In this document: positions 51,991 to 61,519 of the stretch, in pieces
Layout: each line of letters starts with the position of its first letter
How positions within the stretch are numbered: the stretch's first letter is position 1
DNA from: Propylenella binzhouense
GTDB taxonomy: Bacteria; Pseudomonadota; Alphaproteobacteria; Rhizobiales; Afifellaceae
Reading direction: 5' to 3'
Assembly: GCF_009866965.1 (NCBI RefSeq)
Contig: NZ_SPKJ01000001.1
Coordinates: 62,001 to 126,000, forward strand
DNA length: 64,000 bases
Position numbers and translations under genes: made by a program
Notes under the pieces: model-generated
What the model saw: the letters and a program-made list of their open reading frames with translations, nothing else
What the model was told of the DNA's origin: nothing
Databases searched by the model: none

Positions 51991-53604
51991 TCATGCCACC
52001 GCCTTCTCGGGCAGCCGGTTCACGTCGCCATGGCGCAGCGCGGCGGCCCCGCGTTCGCCAATCATGATGGCCGGCGCATTGGTGTTGCCGGACACGATGG
52101 AAGGCATGACCGAGCAGTCGATCACCCGAAGGCGCTCCAGCCCGTGCACGCGCAAGGACTGATCGACCACCGCCATCTCGTCGGCGCCCATCCGGCAGGT
52201 GCCCACGGGGTGGTAGTCGGTCTTGGCGCGCTCCTTGACGTAGCGCGCGATCGCGTCGGGCGTCGTCGCCTCCGGTCCTGGATAGACCTCGCCCGCGTGC
52301 AGCGCGCGGAAGGTCGGCGCCTTCATGATCCGCCGGCCCAGCTCGATCGCGCGGACATTGTGGTGAATGTCGTCGGGATGAGAGAAGAAATTCGGATCGA
52401 TGAGCGGCGCGGCCCGCATGTCGGCCGAGGCCAGCGTTACCCGTCCCCGGCTCTTCGGGCGCAGATAGGAGCACAGCACGGTGACGGCGTGGCCGTTGAT
52501 CTGCTGATGGGAGTCCAGCGCGACCGGCATGAAATGGAGCTGGATGTCCGGCCAGGAATCATCCCCCTCCGAGCTGTAGAAGGCGCCGCCTTCGCATGCA
52601 TTCGAGGTGGCCGGCCCGTTGCGGAACATCAGATATTGCAGGCCGTGGATCGCCGCCATCAGCCCCTTGTCGTGGCCGGTATAGGACAGCGGGCGATTGA
52701 TCCGCACGCAGACATAGGCGTCGACATGATCGTGAAGGTTCCGCCCGACGCCGGGCAGATGGTGGACCGTCGCGATGCCATGGCGGCCGAGCTGCCCGGC
52801 ATCGCCGACGCCGGACAGCATCAGCAGCTTGGCGCTATTGATCGCCCCGGCGGAGACCACCACTTCCTTGCGCGCGCGGATTTCGCGGACACCTTCGCTA
52901 CCGACGATCTCGACGCCGACGGCGCGCTTTTCCTCGAACAGGATGCGCCGCACCGGGCTTTCGGTGATCAGGGTGAGATTGGAGCGGCGCCCCAGCGCCG
53001 GATAGAGATACGCATGGGCCGCCGAGCAGCGCTCGCCGTTGCGCTGCGTGACCTGATACAGCCCGGCGCCGGACTGGCTTTCGCCGTTGAAATCGGGATT
53101 GAACCGCAGCCCTGCCTCCTGCGCCGCGCGCACGAACATGCGTGACAGCGGATTCGGCGAAATCTGGTCGGCAACGCCCAGCGGGCCGCCCGTGCCATGA
53201 AAGCCGTCGGCGAGACGCGCATTGTCTTCGCTGGCCCGGAAGAAGGGCAGGACCTTCTCCCACCCCCATTCGCTGTTGCCGGCGTCGCGCCAGGCGTCGT
53301 AGTCGCGCGGATTGCCGCGAATATAGACCATGCCGTTCACGGCCGACCCGCCGCCGACCATTTTGCCCTGGGCCATCGGCACCCTGCGGCCGTCGGCAGC
53401 AGTCTGGGGTTCGGTCATCCACTCGTAGCGGTGCCGTTCGTTCTGCAGCTTGGCGAAGCCGGCGGGCCAGCGCACGAAGATGGAGTCGTTGCGCCGCCCG
53501 GCCTCGATCACGGCCACCTTATCGCCGGGGTTCTCGCTCAGCCGGGCCGCCACCACGCAGCCCGCGGACCCGGCGCCGATCACCACGTAATCGAACTCAC
53601 GCAT
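51991..53604 (-). CDS. GMC-family oxidoreductase (choline dehydrogenase-like)
   Basis: A 537-aa FAD enzyme. N-terminal FDYVVIGAGSAGCVVAARLS (dinucleotide fold), GKMVGGGSAVNGMVYIRGNP with the GMC signature 1, SAGAINSAKLLMLSGVGDAG (signature 2), and the C-terminal DCSVMPSIVSGNTNAPAIMI region with catalytic His in the TDYHPVGTCRMG block. It oxidises an alcohol to aldehyde; the substrate is unknown. The start at 53604 (MREFDYVV) omits four weak upstream residues. Confidence 0.9.
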   Translation of the reverse strand: MREFDYVVIGAGSAGCVVAARLSENPGDKVAVIEAGRRNDSIFVRWPAGFAKLQNERHRYEWMTEPQTAADGRRVPMAQGKMVGGGSAVNGMVYIRGNPRDYDAWRDAGNSEWGWEKVLPFFRASEDNARLADGFHGTGGPLGVADQISPNPLSRMFVRAAQEAGLRFNPDFNGESQSGAGLYQVTQRNGERCSAAHAYLYPALGRRSNLTLITESPVRRILFEEKRAVGVEIVGSEGVREIRARKEVVVSAGAINSAKLLMLSGVGDAGQLGRHGIATVHHLPGVGRNLHDHVDAYVCVRINRPLSYTGHDKGLMAAIHGLQYLMFRNGPATSNACEGGAFYSSEGDDSWPDIQLHFMPVALDSHQQINGHAVTVLCSYLRPKSRGRVTLASADMRAAPLIDPNFFSHPDDIHHNVRAIELGRRIMKAPTFRALHAGEVYPGPEATTPDAIARYVKERAKTDYHPVGTCRMGADEMAVVDQSLRVHGLERLRVIDCSVMPSIVSGNTNAPAIMIGERGAAALRHGDVNRLPEKAVA

Positions 53605-53646
53605 CGGTCTCTCCATCCCGGCGAACGCCCGCCGGTGAACGGCCCG

Positions 53647-54951
53647 TCAGAACAGGACGTTGGGCAGCCAGGTCACGAGTTGCGGGAACACGGTGAACAG
53701 CGCCCCGGCGGCGCACATCAGCAGGAAGAACGGGAAGGCCGCCACGGAGAGCCGCGCCATGCTGAAGCCGGTCATTCCCTGAAGAACGAAGAGGTTGAAG
53801 CCGACCGGCGGCGTGACCTGACCGAGCTCGGCCATCACGATGAGGAATACGCCGAACCAGATCGGATCAAAGCCGGCATTGACCACCAGGGGCAGCACGA
53901 TCGGCACGCTCATCACCATCATCGAGATGCCGTCGAGCGGACAGCCGAGCAGGACGTAGAACAGGCCGAGAATGAGAATGAGCATGTAAGGCGCGAGATC
54001 GAGCTGGCCGATGGCCATGGACACGTCCTGCGGCACATGCATGTAGCCCATCGCCGCCGACATGAAGCTCGCCGCCGCCATCAGCGACAGCAGCATGGCC
54101 GAGGTCCTCGCCGTGCTCATCAGCGCGCGCACCAGCATGGGCAAACTGAGCTGCCGGGTGACCAGCGCCATCGCCAGCGTCGCGGCAAGCCCCATCGCCG
54201 CCGATTCCGAGGGCGTGGCGATGCCCAGATAGATGCTGCCGAGCACGATCAGGATCAAAAGGGCGATCGGCATCAGGTCGATCAGCGAGGCCAGACGTTC
54301 CGGCCAGCCGGCCCGCTCGCTCGCCGGCGCCAGCGACGGATTGATCAGGCAGCGCACGATGATGTAGCCGGCATAGAGCGAGGCGAGGATCAGGCCGGGA
54401 ATGACGCCGGCCGCGAACATCTTCGCGATCGAGACTTCCGCCAGCACGCCATAGATGATCATGTTGATCGATGGCGGGATCATCAGGCCGAACGTCCCCG
54501 CCCCCGCCAGCGACCCCAGCGCGAGGTCCTGGTCATAGCCGCGCGTTCGCAGCTCCCCCGCCGTGATCTTGGCGATCGTGGCGGTGGTGGCGACGCTCGA
54601 TCCGCAGATCGCGGAGAACAGCGTGCACCCGCCGATATTGGCGTGCAGCAGCCGGCCGGGAATGTGGTTGACCCAGGGCGCCAGCCCGCGAAACAGCCGA
54701 CGCGCCATGTCGGTGTGGAAGATGATGTCGCCCATCAGGATGAACAGCGGGATGGCGGAAAGTTCCCACGCCGAGGCGCTGCGCCACATGATCTGGGACA
54801 TGATCGCGCCGATGCGGGGGATGTCCATGCCCACGACGAGCATGAGCCCAACCACGCTCAGCAGCAGGAACCCGACGAACAGCCAGACGCCGACCCCGAG
54901 GAACAGGAACATCAAGACGAAGACGGCGAGCGAGCCGGCATACATATCCAT
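53647..54951 (-). CDS. dctM: TRAP transporter large permease (DctM)
   Basis: A 434-aa protein with about 12 hydrophobic helices, including VFVLMFLFLGVGVWLFVGFL, GATTLFSA-type LHANIGGCTLFSAICGSSVA and PPSINMIIYGVLAEVSIAKM, the DctM pattern. It forms the sodium-coupled elevator of a TRAP system with DctQ and DctP encoded just upstream on the same strand. Confidence 0.9.
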   Translation of the reverse strand: MDMYAGSLAVFVLMFLFLGVGVWLFVGFLLLSVVGLMLVVGMDIPRIGAIMSQIMWRSASAWELSAIPLFILMGDIIFHTDMARRLFRGLAPWVNHIPGRLLHANIGGCTLFSAICGSSVATTATIAKITAGELRTRGYDQDLALGSLAGAGTFGLMIPPSINMIIYGVLAEVSIAKMFAAGVIPGLILASLYAGYIIVRCLINPSLAPASERAGWPERLASLIDLMPIALLILIVLGSIYLGIATPSESAAMGLAATLAMALVTRQLSLPMLVRALMSTARTSAMLLSLMAAASFMSAAMGYMHVPQDVSMAIGQLDLAPYMLILILGLFYVLLGCPLDGISMMVMSVPIVLPLVVNAGFDPIWFGVFLIVMAELGQVTPPVGFNLFVLQGMTGFSMARLSVAAFPFFLLMCAAGALFTVFPQLVTWLPNVLF

Positions 54952-55029
54952 CGCGCAATCCCTTGTGCGTCGCGATCGGGCGCGGCGGCCGCGCTCCGGC
55001 GGCCGGCCTCCCGCGCAGGCGCCGATGCC

Positions 55030-55569
55030 TCAGGTCACCGCCGTCTCGTCCTGGCTTTCCACCAGAAGGCGCTCGGTCGACGTGACCAGCCCCAGCCCGT
55101 AGACGAAAACCTGGAGCCAGAAGATCGCGATGCCGAGAAGCATGACCCCGGTCGGGATCCATTGCGGAATGCCGGACATGGTGCCGCTGGTGTAGCCCCG
55201 CGTGTACTGACGCGCGACATTGCCCCAGAGATACCAGACCAGCAGACCGACCACCGCGAGCGTCGCCGCCACGCAGCCGAGCTCGATCGCCATCCTCAGG
55301 CGCGGGCGGGCCTGCACCATGTTGAGCAGCAGGTTGACGCGCAGGATGCCTCCGGTGGCGAAGGCATAGCCCAAGGGCAGGAACCCCACCGCCGCCACGA
55401 GATAGCCGACGAGTTCGTCGCTCATGAAGGTGGAGGTCGCGAACAGCGTCCGCAGCACGACCTCCACCAGTATGACGGCGACGATCAGCACGATGGCGAC
55501 CGCCGCGCCGACGGCACCGGCCAGTGACAGCAGGCGCGCGAGCCAACGAAGTCCGTTGACGGCGAGCAT
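55030..55569 (-). CDS. dctQ: TRAP transporter small permease (DctQ)
   Basis: A 179-aa protein with four membrane helices (LSLAGAVGAAVAIVLIVAVI; VGYLVAAVGFLPLGYAFATG; LGCVAATLAVVGLLVWYLWG; WIPTGVMLLGIAIFWLQVFV) and the typical RTLF..STFMSDELVGYL segment of DctQ. The ATG at 55569 gives the family length. It lies between dctP and dctM. Confidence 0.85.
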   Translation of the reverse strand: MLAVNGLRWLARLLSLAGAVGAAVAIVLIVAVILVEVVLRTLFATSTFMSDELVGYLVAAVGFLPLGYAFATGGILRVNLLLNMVQARPRLRMAIELGCVAATLAVVGLLVWYLWGNVARQYTRGYTSGTMSGIPQWIPTGVMLLGIAIFWLQVFVYGLGLVTSTERLLVESQDETAVT

Positions 55570-55618
55570 GGAAGCGTCTCCCGGCTTATGGACAGCCAAA
55601 CCTTGGCCAGCTCTTGGC

Positions 55619-56620
55619 CTACTTGGCCTGCACCGCCTGGGTGTACAGCTCGATGACCATATCCGCCTGCGGGCCGAAGCGCTTCTTCCAGTCGTCGATC
55701 GCGCCGGCGGCCGACTTGCGGAGATAGTCCTTGAACGTAGGCGCGGGTTCGCTGATCGCGACGCCCTGCTGCTTCATCTTCTCGATGTTGTCGGCGATGG
55801 TCTTGCGCGCCAGCGCCCAGCCATAGGTCTGTGCTTCGCCGGCCGCCGTCAGCAGCACGATCTGCATGCCGGCCGGCAGCGCCTCGAACGCCTCGCGGTT
55901 CACGTGCACCATCTCGACACCCACGGTGAAGCCGACGGGGGAGAAGGCGGTGAGGCCGGATTCCGGGAATTTCGCCGAGAGCCCGCCATCGTCCGAGGTA
56001 AGCACGCCGTTGATCGCACCCGTCGAGATGGCGGGAAGCGTATCGGCCCAGGAGAGCTGGATGGCATCGGCGCCGGCGGCCTTCATGGTCTGCACGGCGG
56101 CGAGGTCGACGACGCGCACGCGCAGGCCCTTGAGGTCCTCCTCGGAAGCCACCGGCTTCTTGGCCCAGAAGCCCTGCGGAGTCCAAGGCATGGTGAACAG
56201 CACGAACTGACCGTTCTTGGCCATGGCGTTGTCGTAGAAGGGGCGCAGCAGGCGGTCCAGCGTTTCCGCCTCGTCGAGGGTCGATTGCAGGAACGGCAGC
56301 GACTGAAGCTCGAAGATCGGGTTGATGCCGTTCATGCGGTTGAACGGCGTGCTGGCGATCTGAAGAGCTCCATCCTCGACGGCCGTATAGTGATCCGCCG
56401 CCTTGAAGCCGAGCGCACCACTGAAATGGACGGTGATGTCGAGTTCGCCCTTGGACAGGGCCTTCACGCGCTCGGCGAAATAGGCATCGACCCGACCCGG
56501 AAGCGAGGTCGGCGCGTATTCGCTCGAAAGGTCCCACTTCACCGGCGCCGCTTCGGCTCCCGAAACAGCGAGCACCAGCGCGCAAGCCGCGACCGTCAAT
56601 GCTTTGAATGGCATACGCAT
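55619..56620 (-). CDS. dctP: TRAP transporter substrate-binding protein (DctP)
   Basis: A 333-aa periplasmic protein with a Sec signal (FKALTVAACALVLAVSGAEA), then WDLSSEYAPTSLPGRVDAYF, SKGELDITVHFSGALGFKAA, LQSLPFLQSTLDEAETLDRL and KGLRVRVVDLAAVQTMKAAG, the DctP fold with the usual substrate Arg in the LRVRV block. The ligand is unknown; DctP proteins commonly bind organic acids. AT-rich DNA at 56640-56720 before the gene probably holds its promoter. Confidence 0.92.
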   Translation of the reverse strand: MRMPFKALTVAACALVLAVSGAEAAPVKWDLSSEYAPTSLPGRVDAYFAERVKALSKGELDITVHFSGALGFKAADHYTAVEDGALQIASTPFNRMNGINPIFELQSLPFLQSTLDEAETLDRLLRPFYDNAMAKNGQFVLFTMPWTPQGFWAKKPVASEEDLKGLRVRVVDLAAVQTMKAAGADAIQLSWADTLPAISTGAINGVLTSDDGGLSAKFPESGLTAFSPVGFTVGVEMVHVNREAFEALPAGMQIVLLTAAGEAQTYGWALARKTIADNIEKMKQQGVAISEPAPTFKDYLRKSAAGAIDDWKKRFGPQADMVIELYTQAVQAK

Positions 56621-56682
56621 GTCTATCTCCGCCGGCCAAAATTTGATGCGAATATACCTATATTTTCTAAAACGATCAAATA

Positions 56683-56696
56683 TTTCCTATGAGAAA
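56683..56696. promoter_or_regulatory. operator candidate upstream of dctP
   Basis: TTTCCTATGAGAAA in the AT-rich leader of dctP, similar to the site before the ammonia-lyase gene at 51858-51871. Confidence 0.3.
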
Positions 56697-56719
56697 AAAT
56701 AGGCAGTATTGATGAATTT

Positions 56720-57309
56720 TTAGCCAGCCTCGCTGCGCATGCCAGCACCGGGGCCGGCCCGGTCCGCGGATCGTCCGGCGCTGCGGCCAGCCGGGTCGCC
56801 AGCGGGGTGGCCAGCCGGGTGGCCAGCGGGGTGGAACGGCTCCCGCGGACGGTCGAGGGGCGGTGGAACGCGCCGGAACCAGCCGGCCGTACGCTCATAG
56901 ACCGCGGCGAGCGACATCAGCCGCAGGTCGCCGCCCAGCTGCCCGACGAGTTGCAACCCGACCGGCAAGGGATCCGGGGTGAATCCGCAGGGCACCGACA
57001 CCGCCGGGTGACCGCTCGCGGTGAACGGCCCCGTATTGCGCCAGCGCAGGGTCTCGCCGGCTTCCGGTCCCTCGGCGATGGGTGTTGCGGCATGCGGGGT
57101 GGTCGGCAGCAGCACCAGATCGACCTGCCGGATCGCCCGGTCGAGTTCCGCGCTCATGCGCGCCTTGTCGGCCAGCGCCTGCGCGTAGTCGCCGGGCGTA
57201 CGTGCCCGTCCGCGATCGAGAAACGCCCGGAAGCTGGAGCCGATCTCGGCCGCATCCCCGTCGGCAATGGCGCCATGATAGGCCACCGCCTCGAACTGTG
57301 CGATCACCG
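56720..57309 (-). pseudogene. amidase (amidase-signature family) C-terminal remnant
   Basis: The frame encodes about 195 residues of an amidase C-terminus: QFEAVAYHGAIADGDAAEIG, DKARMSAELDRAIRQVDLVL, LPTTPHAATPIAEGP, TASGHPAVSVPCGFTPDPLP and VGLQLVGQLGGDLRLMSLAA. The Ser-Ser-Lys catalytic part (about 300 N-terminal residues) is missing, so it cannot be active. The 5' edge abuts a formaldehyde-activating-enzyme remnant, indicating a deletion that fused the two. The tail is a repeat-derived HPAGHPAGHPAG peptide. Confidence 0.75.
56789..56836. repeat. 12-bp tandem repeat
   Basis: Four copies of a 12-bp unit alternating AGCCGGGTGGCC and AGCGGGGTGGCC (one with GTCGCC) encode the HPAG-repeat tail of the amidase remnant. 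A slippage expansion in relaxed sequence. Confidence 0.6.
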
Positions 57310-57471
57310 ATTGCGCGGTTGTTGTCCTGCACCGCCACGGGATCGTGCGCGTCGGGATTGACCCAGACGGCGGCGATCACCATCCAGTCGTCGGGCCCGC
57401 CGGCAAACGCGCCGGCCAGCGCGATGGGCGTTGTTGGGTATCTCGCCGACCAAGGCCTCGCCTATGAACAT
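57310..57471 (-). pseudogene. formaldehyde-activating enzyme (Fae) remnant
   Basis: The ATG at 57471 overlaps the ureD stop (TGATG). One frame starts [16 protein letters not shown], the hallmark N-terminus of Fae proteins. A second frame then supplies DDWMVIAAVWVNPDAHD and NNRA, matching the C-terminal half of Fae2-type proteins after an internal deletion of roughly 60-70 residues. The gene breaks off into the amidase remnant. Fae joins formaldehyde to tetrahydromethanopterin, so its former place in this operon hints that the pathway released formaldehyde. Confidence 0.65.
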
Positions 57472-58328
57472 CACCCTTCCCTCGCGCCCTGGCGGGCGGC
57501 ATCGGCCAGCAGGCCGAGCAGCCGATCGCTTTCGGTTTCAAGCTCCTCAGGCTCCCGTCCCGCCAGCCGCAGCACGAAGCCGGCTTCCCGGCTGAACGGT
57601 GCGACGCCGCCATAGACCGCGCCCGGACGATGCAGCCGTTCGACCAGCGCCCGCCGCAGTGGCTCGGCTCGGCTCAGACGCGCCGAGACAACATGGATCG
57701 CACCGAACGCCCGGTAGCGGCCGATCACACCCGGCGGCGCGGCGTCGAAATCCCGGCCGTGCAGATAGCCTGCCTCGTGAAACAGCGGCCCGGTGTCCGT
57801 CCGCCGCAGACGGATCTCGCTGCGGAAGACATCGAAGCTGGCCGTGGACGCGTCCCCGGAGCCTGCGGGACGGTGGGCACAGAAGCCCTCGTGGAAGATC
57901 AGCGTCGAGTCGGCATCCACCGCCGCCTCGATGCATTGGGTGAGCGCTCCACCCGGCAGCAGGATGTGCAGCCGAGGATGCCACATCAGCACCGCGCCGC
58001 CGGTGACATGAAGGCGGATGTCCTGCCGCGCAGGAACCGCGCAGGCGCGCACCACCGCCGCGGCAGTGGCGGCCACTTTCACGACAACCTCCCGGCCGGT
58101 CGCGGCGAGCGATATCGCGATCCGCTCGCCTGAATAGAGCCCGCCCGAGACCGATTGCAGCCAGGCGACCGCCCCGCCGGCAGTGTTCGGCCAGGGATGC
58201 AGCGGGCCCATGGAAAACGGATAGTGGACGCGCCGCCTTTCCAGCACCGTCTGCCCGCCACGCCCGCAAAAATGCAGCTCGAGCTGCGTGCTCGCCGGCG
58301 CGTCCACAGATGGGGGGATCGCGTTCAC
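57471..58328 (-). CDS. ureD: urease accessory protein UreD
   Basis: A 285-aa UreD/Ure[61 protein letters not shown], then [20 protein letters not shown]. UreD acts as the scaffold that lets UreG and UreF load nickel into the apo-urease. It overlaps ureG by four bases. It is the last intact gene of the operon; the fae remnant follows with a one-base overlap. Confidence 0.88.
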   Translation of the reverse strand: MNAIPPSVDAPASTQLELHFCGRGGQTVLERRRVHYPFSMGPLHPWPNTAGGAVAWLQSVSGGLYSGERIAISLAATGREVVVKVAATAAAVVRACAVPARQDIRLHVTGGAVLMWHPRLHILLPGGALTQCIEAAVDADSTLIFHEGFCAHRPAGSGDASTASFDVFRSEIRLRRTDTGPLFHEAGYLHGRDFDAAPPGVIGRYRAFGAIHVVSARLSRAEPLRRALVERLHRPGAVYGGVAPFSREAGFVLRLAGREPEELETESDRLLGLLADAARQGAREG

Positions 58329-59023
58329 GAAGTCTCGGCCCGCGTGAGTTCCGCCGCCGCGTCGCGGATCGGCACGTCAGGGTGCGACATGTCGCGAAAC
58401 AGCACATCGTGGCACAAGAGGTCGGCGACGGTTTCGACGCCCCGGCCGTGCCGGCAACTGGTGCCGACCACGATCCTGCCGTCTCGAACCGCGCGCGCCT
58501 CGGCGAACATGCGGTCGAGATCGACCCCGACATGGGGCGCGAGATCGGTTTTGTTGATCACCAGCACGTCGCAGCGCAGCACGCCCGGCCCGCGCTTGCG
58601 CGGAATGTCGTCGCCGCCCGCCACGTCGATGACGAACAGCCAGTAGTCCACGAGGTCGAGCGAGAAGGTCGAGGCGAGGTTGTCGCCGCCGCTCTCGATC
58701 AGGATCAGCTCCAGGCCGGGGAAGCTGCGGTCCAGCCGGTCGGCAGCCTCGATGTTCAGCGTCGGGTCCTCGCGGATCACCGTGTGCGGGCATGCCCCCG
58801 CCTCGACGGCGAGCACGCGTTCGGGCGCGATGATGCCGCTGCGGCGCAGCCTCTCGGCATCCTCATGCGTGACCAGATCATTGGTGATGACCGCCACGTT
58901 CACGCCCCGCGCGAGCAGGCAGGGCAGCAGCGCTTCCAGCAACGCGGTCTTGCCCGAGCCCACCGGCCCGCCGATTCCAACCCGCGCCGCTCCCCGCGCG
59001 CCGTTCAGATCATGGACGGTCAT
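58325..59023 (-). CDS. ureG: urease accessory GTPase UreG
   Basis: A 232-aa SIMIBI GTPase: P-loop [46 protein letters not shown] (CPH nickel site), [15 protein letters not shown] and the NKTD motif. It hydrolyses GTP to deliver Ni(II) to urease. ATGA overlaps with both ureC and ureD. Confidence 0.95.
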   Translation of the reverse strand: MTVHDLNGARGAARVGIGGPVGSGKTALLEALLPCLLARGVNVAVITNDLVTHEDAERLRRSGIIAPERVLAVEAGACPHTVIREDPTLNIEAADRLDRSFPGLELILIESGGDNLASTFSLDLVDYWLFVIDVAGGDDIPRKRGPGVLRCDVLVINKTDLAPHVGVDLDRMFAEARAVRDGRIVVGTSCRHGRGVETVADLLCHDVLFRDMSHPDVPIRDAAAELTRAETS

Positions 59024-60726
59024 CGCAGCATGTATCTCCGGTTCAGCGGCACCACCGCGGCGGGCTCGCACATCAGCAGACGCCCATCGGCGCGCACCTC
59101 GAAATTCTCGCTGTCGACTTCGATCCGGGGCATGAGGCTGTTGCGCACCATCTGCGCCTTGCCCAGATGCCGCACCGACTTCATCGGCAGGAAGGTCTTC
59201 TCGACCCCGAGCCGGCGTGCCACGTCGTTCTCGACGGCGAGCCGTGACACGAAGGTATGGCCGAGATGCGCGCGCGCCCGCCCGAGCGCCGCCCACATCG
59301 GGCGGTGGATGACCGGCTCCGATCCGACCAGCGAGCCGTTGCCGTCGCCCATCGGCGCCCAGGCGATGAAGCCGGACTTTATGACCTGGGAAGGCTTGAT
59401 GCCGAAGCTCTGGCGCGGCCAGATCACCAGGTCGGCAATCTTGCCCGGCTCGATCGAGCCCACATAGTCATCGATGCCGCAGGCGATGGCCGGGTTGATG
59501 GTGAGCTTTGCGACATAGCGCTTGATGCGCTCATTGTCGGCGTCGGCGGTGGTCTCTTCAGGCAGGCGCCCGATGCGGTCCTTCATGATGCTGGCGAGCT
59601 GCCAGCAGCGGGCAACGTTCTCGGCCAGCCGTCCCATGCCCTGCGTATCGGTGGCGAAGATCGAGATCGCCCCCATATCGTGGAGGAAATCCTCGGCGGC
59701 CATGCTCTGCGGGCGGATTCGGGCTTCGGCGAAGTGGATGTCCTCTGTGAGCCGGTAGTCCAGGCGATGGCCGATCATCGTCATCGGCACGCCCTCGTCG
59801 AGCGCATAGGCGGTGAAGGGGTTGGTCGGGTTGGTCGAGGACGGCAGGACGTTGGGATAGGCACAGACCGCGATCTGGTCCGGCGCGTGGCCCCCGCCCG
59901 CGCCCTCGACATGGTACATGTGCACCGAACGCCCGGCGATCGCCGCCATCGTGTCCGCGCAGAAGCCGAACTCGTTGATCGAGTCGGTGTGCACCTTCAC
60001 GCTGAAATCATTGGCGTCGGCGGCGCGCAGCGTCGCGTCGATCACGGCCGGCTGTGCGCCGAAATCCTCGTGGATCTTCACGCCCAACGCCCCGCCGGCA
60101 ACCGATTCCTCGACCGCCCCGACATCCGAAGCCGCCCGGCCGAGGAAGCCGAAGTTGAGGCAATATTCCTCGGCGGCGCGGATGATCATGCCGACCGAGT
60201 TCGGCCCCGCGCAGCTAATGTCGAAGTTCGGGCCGATGCCCATGCCGATCATGGTGGTGGTGCCCCCCGCCAGCGCATGGTCGCATTGTTGGGGCGAGGA
60301 GAAATGGGCGTGGACCTCCACGGCCCCGGCCGTGACGATGCAGCCGTCGGCCGGCATCACCGCCGTATTGGGACCGCAGCGCAGCTCGGGATGAACGCCG
60401 TCCATGATGTCGGGATTGCCGGCCTTGCCGAGCGCGACGATGCGCCCGTCGCGTATGCCGATATCCGCCTTGACGATGCCCGCCACCGCATCAACGATCG
60501 TGGCGTTGATGATGACCAGATCGAGGCCGCCGGCGGCATAGCTGGCGCGGGCCTGAAAACCCTCGCCGTCGCGCAGCGACTTGCCGGCGCCGACCGTCAG
60601 CTCGTCGCCATAGCGGGTGAAATCGTGCTCGATTTCCGCCAGCAGCGAGGTATCGCCGAGCCGAATGCGGTCGCCCTTGGTCGGGCCGTAGATCGAGGCG
60701 TAGTGGCCGCGCTCCATCCGGGTCAT
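59020..60726 (-). CDS. ureC: urease alpha subunit, divergent type with Gly in place of flap Cys
   Basis: A 568-aa UreC of normal length. Nickel ligands are all present: HAH (139/141), carbamylated Lys217 in GVKIHED, His246 (VKVHTDS), His272 ([13 protein letters not shown]) and Asp360 ([10 protein letters not shown]). But the mobile-flap motif, VCHHLD in classical ureases with Cys319 and His320, reads IGHRLD here: Cys319 is Gly, His320 is kept, His321 is Arg. The first motif is also altered ([10 protein letters not shown] for THIHxICPQQ). It should still bind two nickels, but substrate or kinetics may differ from a standard urease. ATG at 60726, one base past the ureAB stop. Confidence 0.9.
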   Translation of the reverse strand: MTRMERGHYASIYGPTKGDRIRLGDTSLLAEIEHDFTRYGDELTVGAGKSLRDGEGFQARASYAAGGLDLVIINATIVDAVAGIVKADIGIRDGRIVALGKAGNPDIMDGVHPELRCGPNTAVMPADGCIVTAGAVEVHAHFSSPQQCDHALAGGTTTMIGMGIGPNFDISCAGPNSVGMIIRAAEEYCLNFGFLGRAASDVGAVEESVAGGALGVKIHEDFGAQPAVIDATLRAADANDFSVKVHTDSINEFGFCADTMAAIAGRSVHMYHVEGAGGGHAPDQIAVCAYPNVLPSSTNPTNPFTAYALDEGVPMTMIGHRLDYRLTEDIHFAEARIRPQSMAAEDFLHDMGAISIFATDTQGMGRLAENVARCWQLASIMKDRIGRLPEETTADADNERIKRYVAKLTINPAIACGIDDYVGSIEPGKIADLVIWPRQSFGIKPSQVIKSGFIAWAPMGDGNGSLVGSEPVIHRPMWAALGRARAHLGHTFVSRLAVENDVARRLGVEKTFLPMKSVRHLGKAQMVRNSLMPRIEVDSENFEVRADGRLLMCEPAAVVPLNRRYMLR

Positions 60727-60727
60727 G

Positions 60728-61480
60728 TCAGCGCTCCCCGCTGTCGTCGCGCGATGCCGGCGTTCCAGCCGGCGTGCCGGCCGGCGCCGGCAGATATCCG
60801 CGCTCGCGGGCGCGGCCCATGGCACGGGCGGCGACCTGCGCGTCATCGAGCGCGCCCTCGACCAGCCCCGCCGCGCCATGAATGGCGCGGGAGCCGCCCA
60901 TGGCGACCAGCGCGACCCGGCGCCGGATACCCGGCTCGAACCGGACGCCGACCCCGGAGGGCAGGTCCAGCCGGAAACCGAACGTCTTCTCCCGGTCGAA
61001 CAGCAACGCGCGATTGACCTCGAAGAAATGGGTGTGGCTGCGAACCTGGATGTCGCGGTCGGCGGAATTGAACACCTCGATCTCGATCCGCGCCCGCCCC
61101 GGCGCGAGCTCGATCTCGCCCGAGGCCGGCAGAACCTCGCCCGGCCGCGGCTCCGCGTGTTGAGCCGGGCTCAGGCCCGGACCGATCGGGTTGAAGACCA
61201 CCATCATCTTGGTGCCCTCGGTGAAATTGCCCTCCACCACGATGTGGGGGATCATCGAGGCGACGCCGGGCTCCACATCGTCGAGGGTCAGCAACCGGCC
61301 GGCCTCGTCGACGATCTCGGCATAGCCAAGCCCGCGCCGCGCGGCGTGCAGCATCCAGTCGCTGATGAAGGCCACCGCTTCGGGATGCGACAGCGCAATG
61401 CCGTCGGCGCGGTTGCGCTCGGCAAAGCGCGCGGCCGAGAAGATCAGCAGGCGCTCCATTTCGGTCGGGGTCAGGTTCAT
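60728..61480 (-). CDS. ureAB: fused urease gamma/beta subunit
   Basis: A 250-aa fusion. Residues 1-100 are the gamma subunit (NLTPTEMERLLIFSAARFAE, LSHPEAVAFISDWMLHAARR, VASMIPHIVVEGNFTEGTKM), residues about 110-225 the beta subunit (GEIELAPGRARIEIEVFNSA, VRSHTHFFEVNRALLFDREK, GVGVRFEPGIRRRVALVAMG). Most alphaproteobacteria have separate ureA and ureB; fusion is known in Helicobacter and some soil bacteria. A proline/alanine-rich tail follows. Confidence 0.92.
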   Translation of the reverse strand: MNLTPTEMERLLIFSAARFAERNRADGIALSHPEAVAFISDWMLHAARRGLGYAEIVDEAGRLLTLDDVEPGVASMIPHIVVEGNFTEGTKMMVVFNPIGPGLSPAQHAEPRPGEVLPASGEIELAPGRARIEIEVFNSADRDIQVRSHTHFFEVNRALLFDREKTFGFRLDLPSGVGVRFEPGIRRRVALVAMGGSRAIHGAAGLVEGALDDAQVAARAMGRARERGYLPAPAGTPAGTPASRDDSGER

Positions 61481-61519
61481 GTCGGCAGCCCTGCTTCTTG
61501 GATCGGGTCGGACGGCAGA

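Noticed and set aside
53197-55527. 776-codon plus-strand frame opposite the TRAP and GMC genes
   Set aside because: Composition is extreme in His, Arg, Gln and Glu, typical of the reverse of membrane-protein genes, and it contradicts three well-supported genes.
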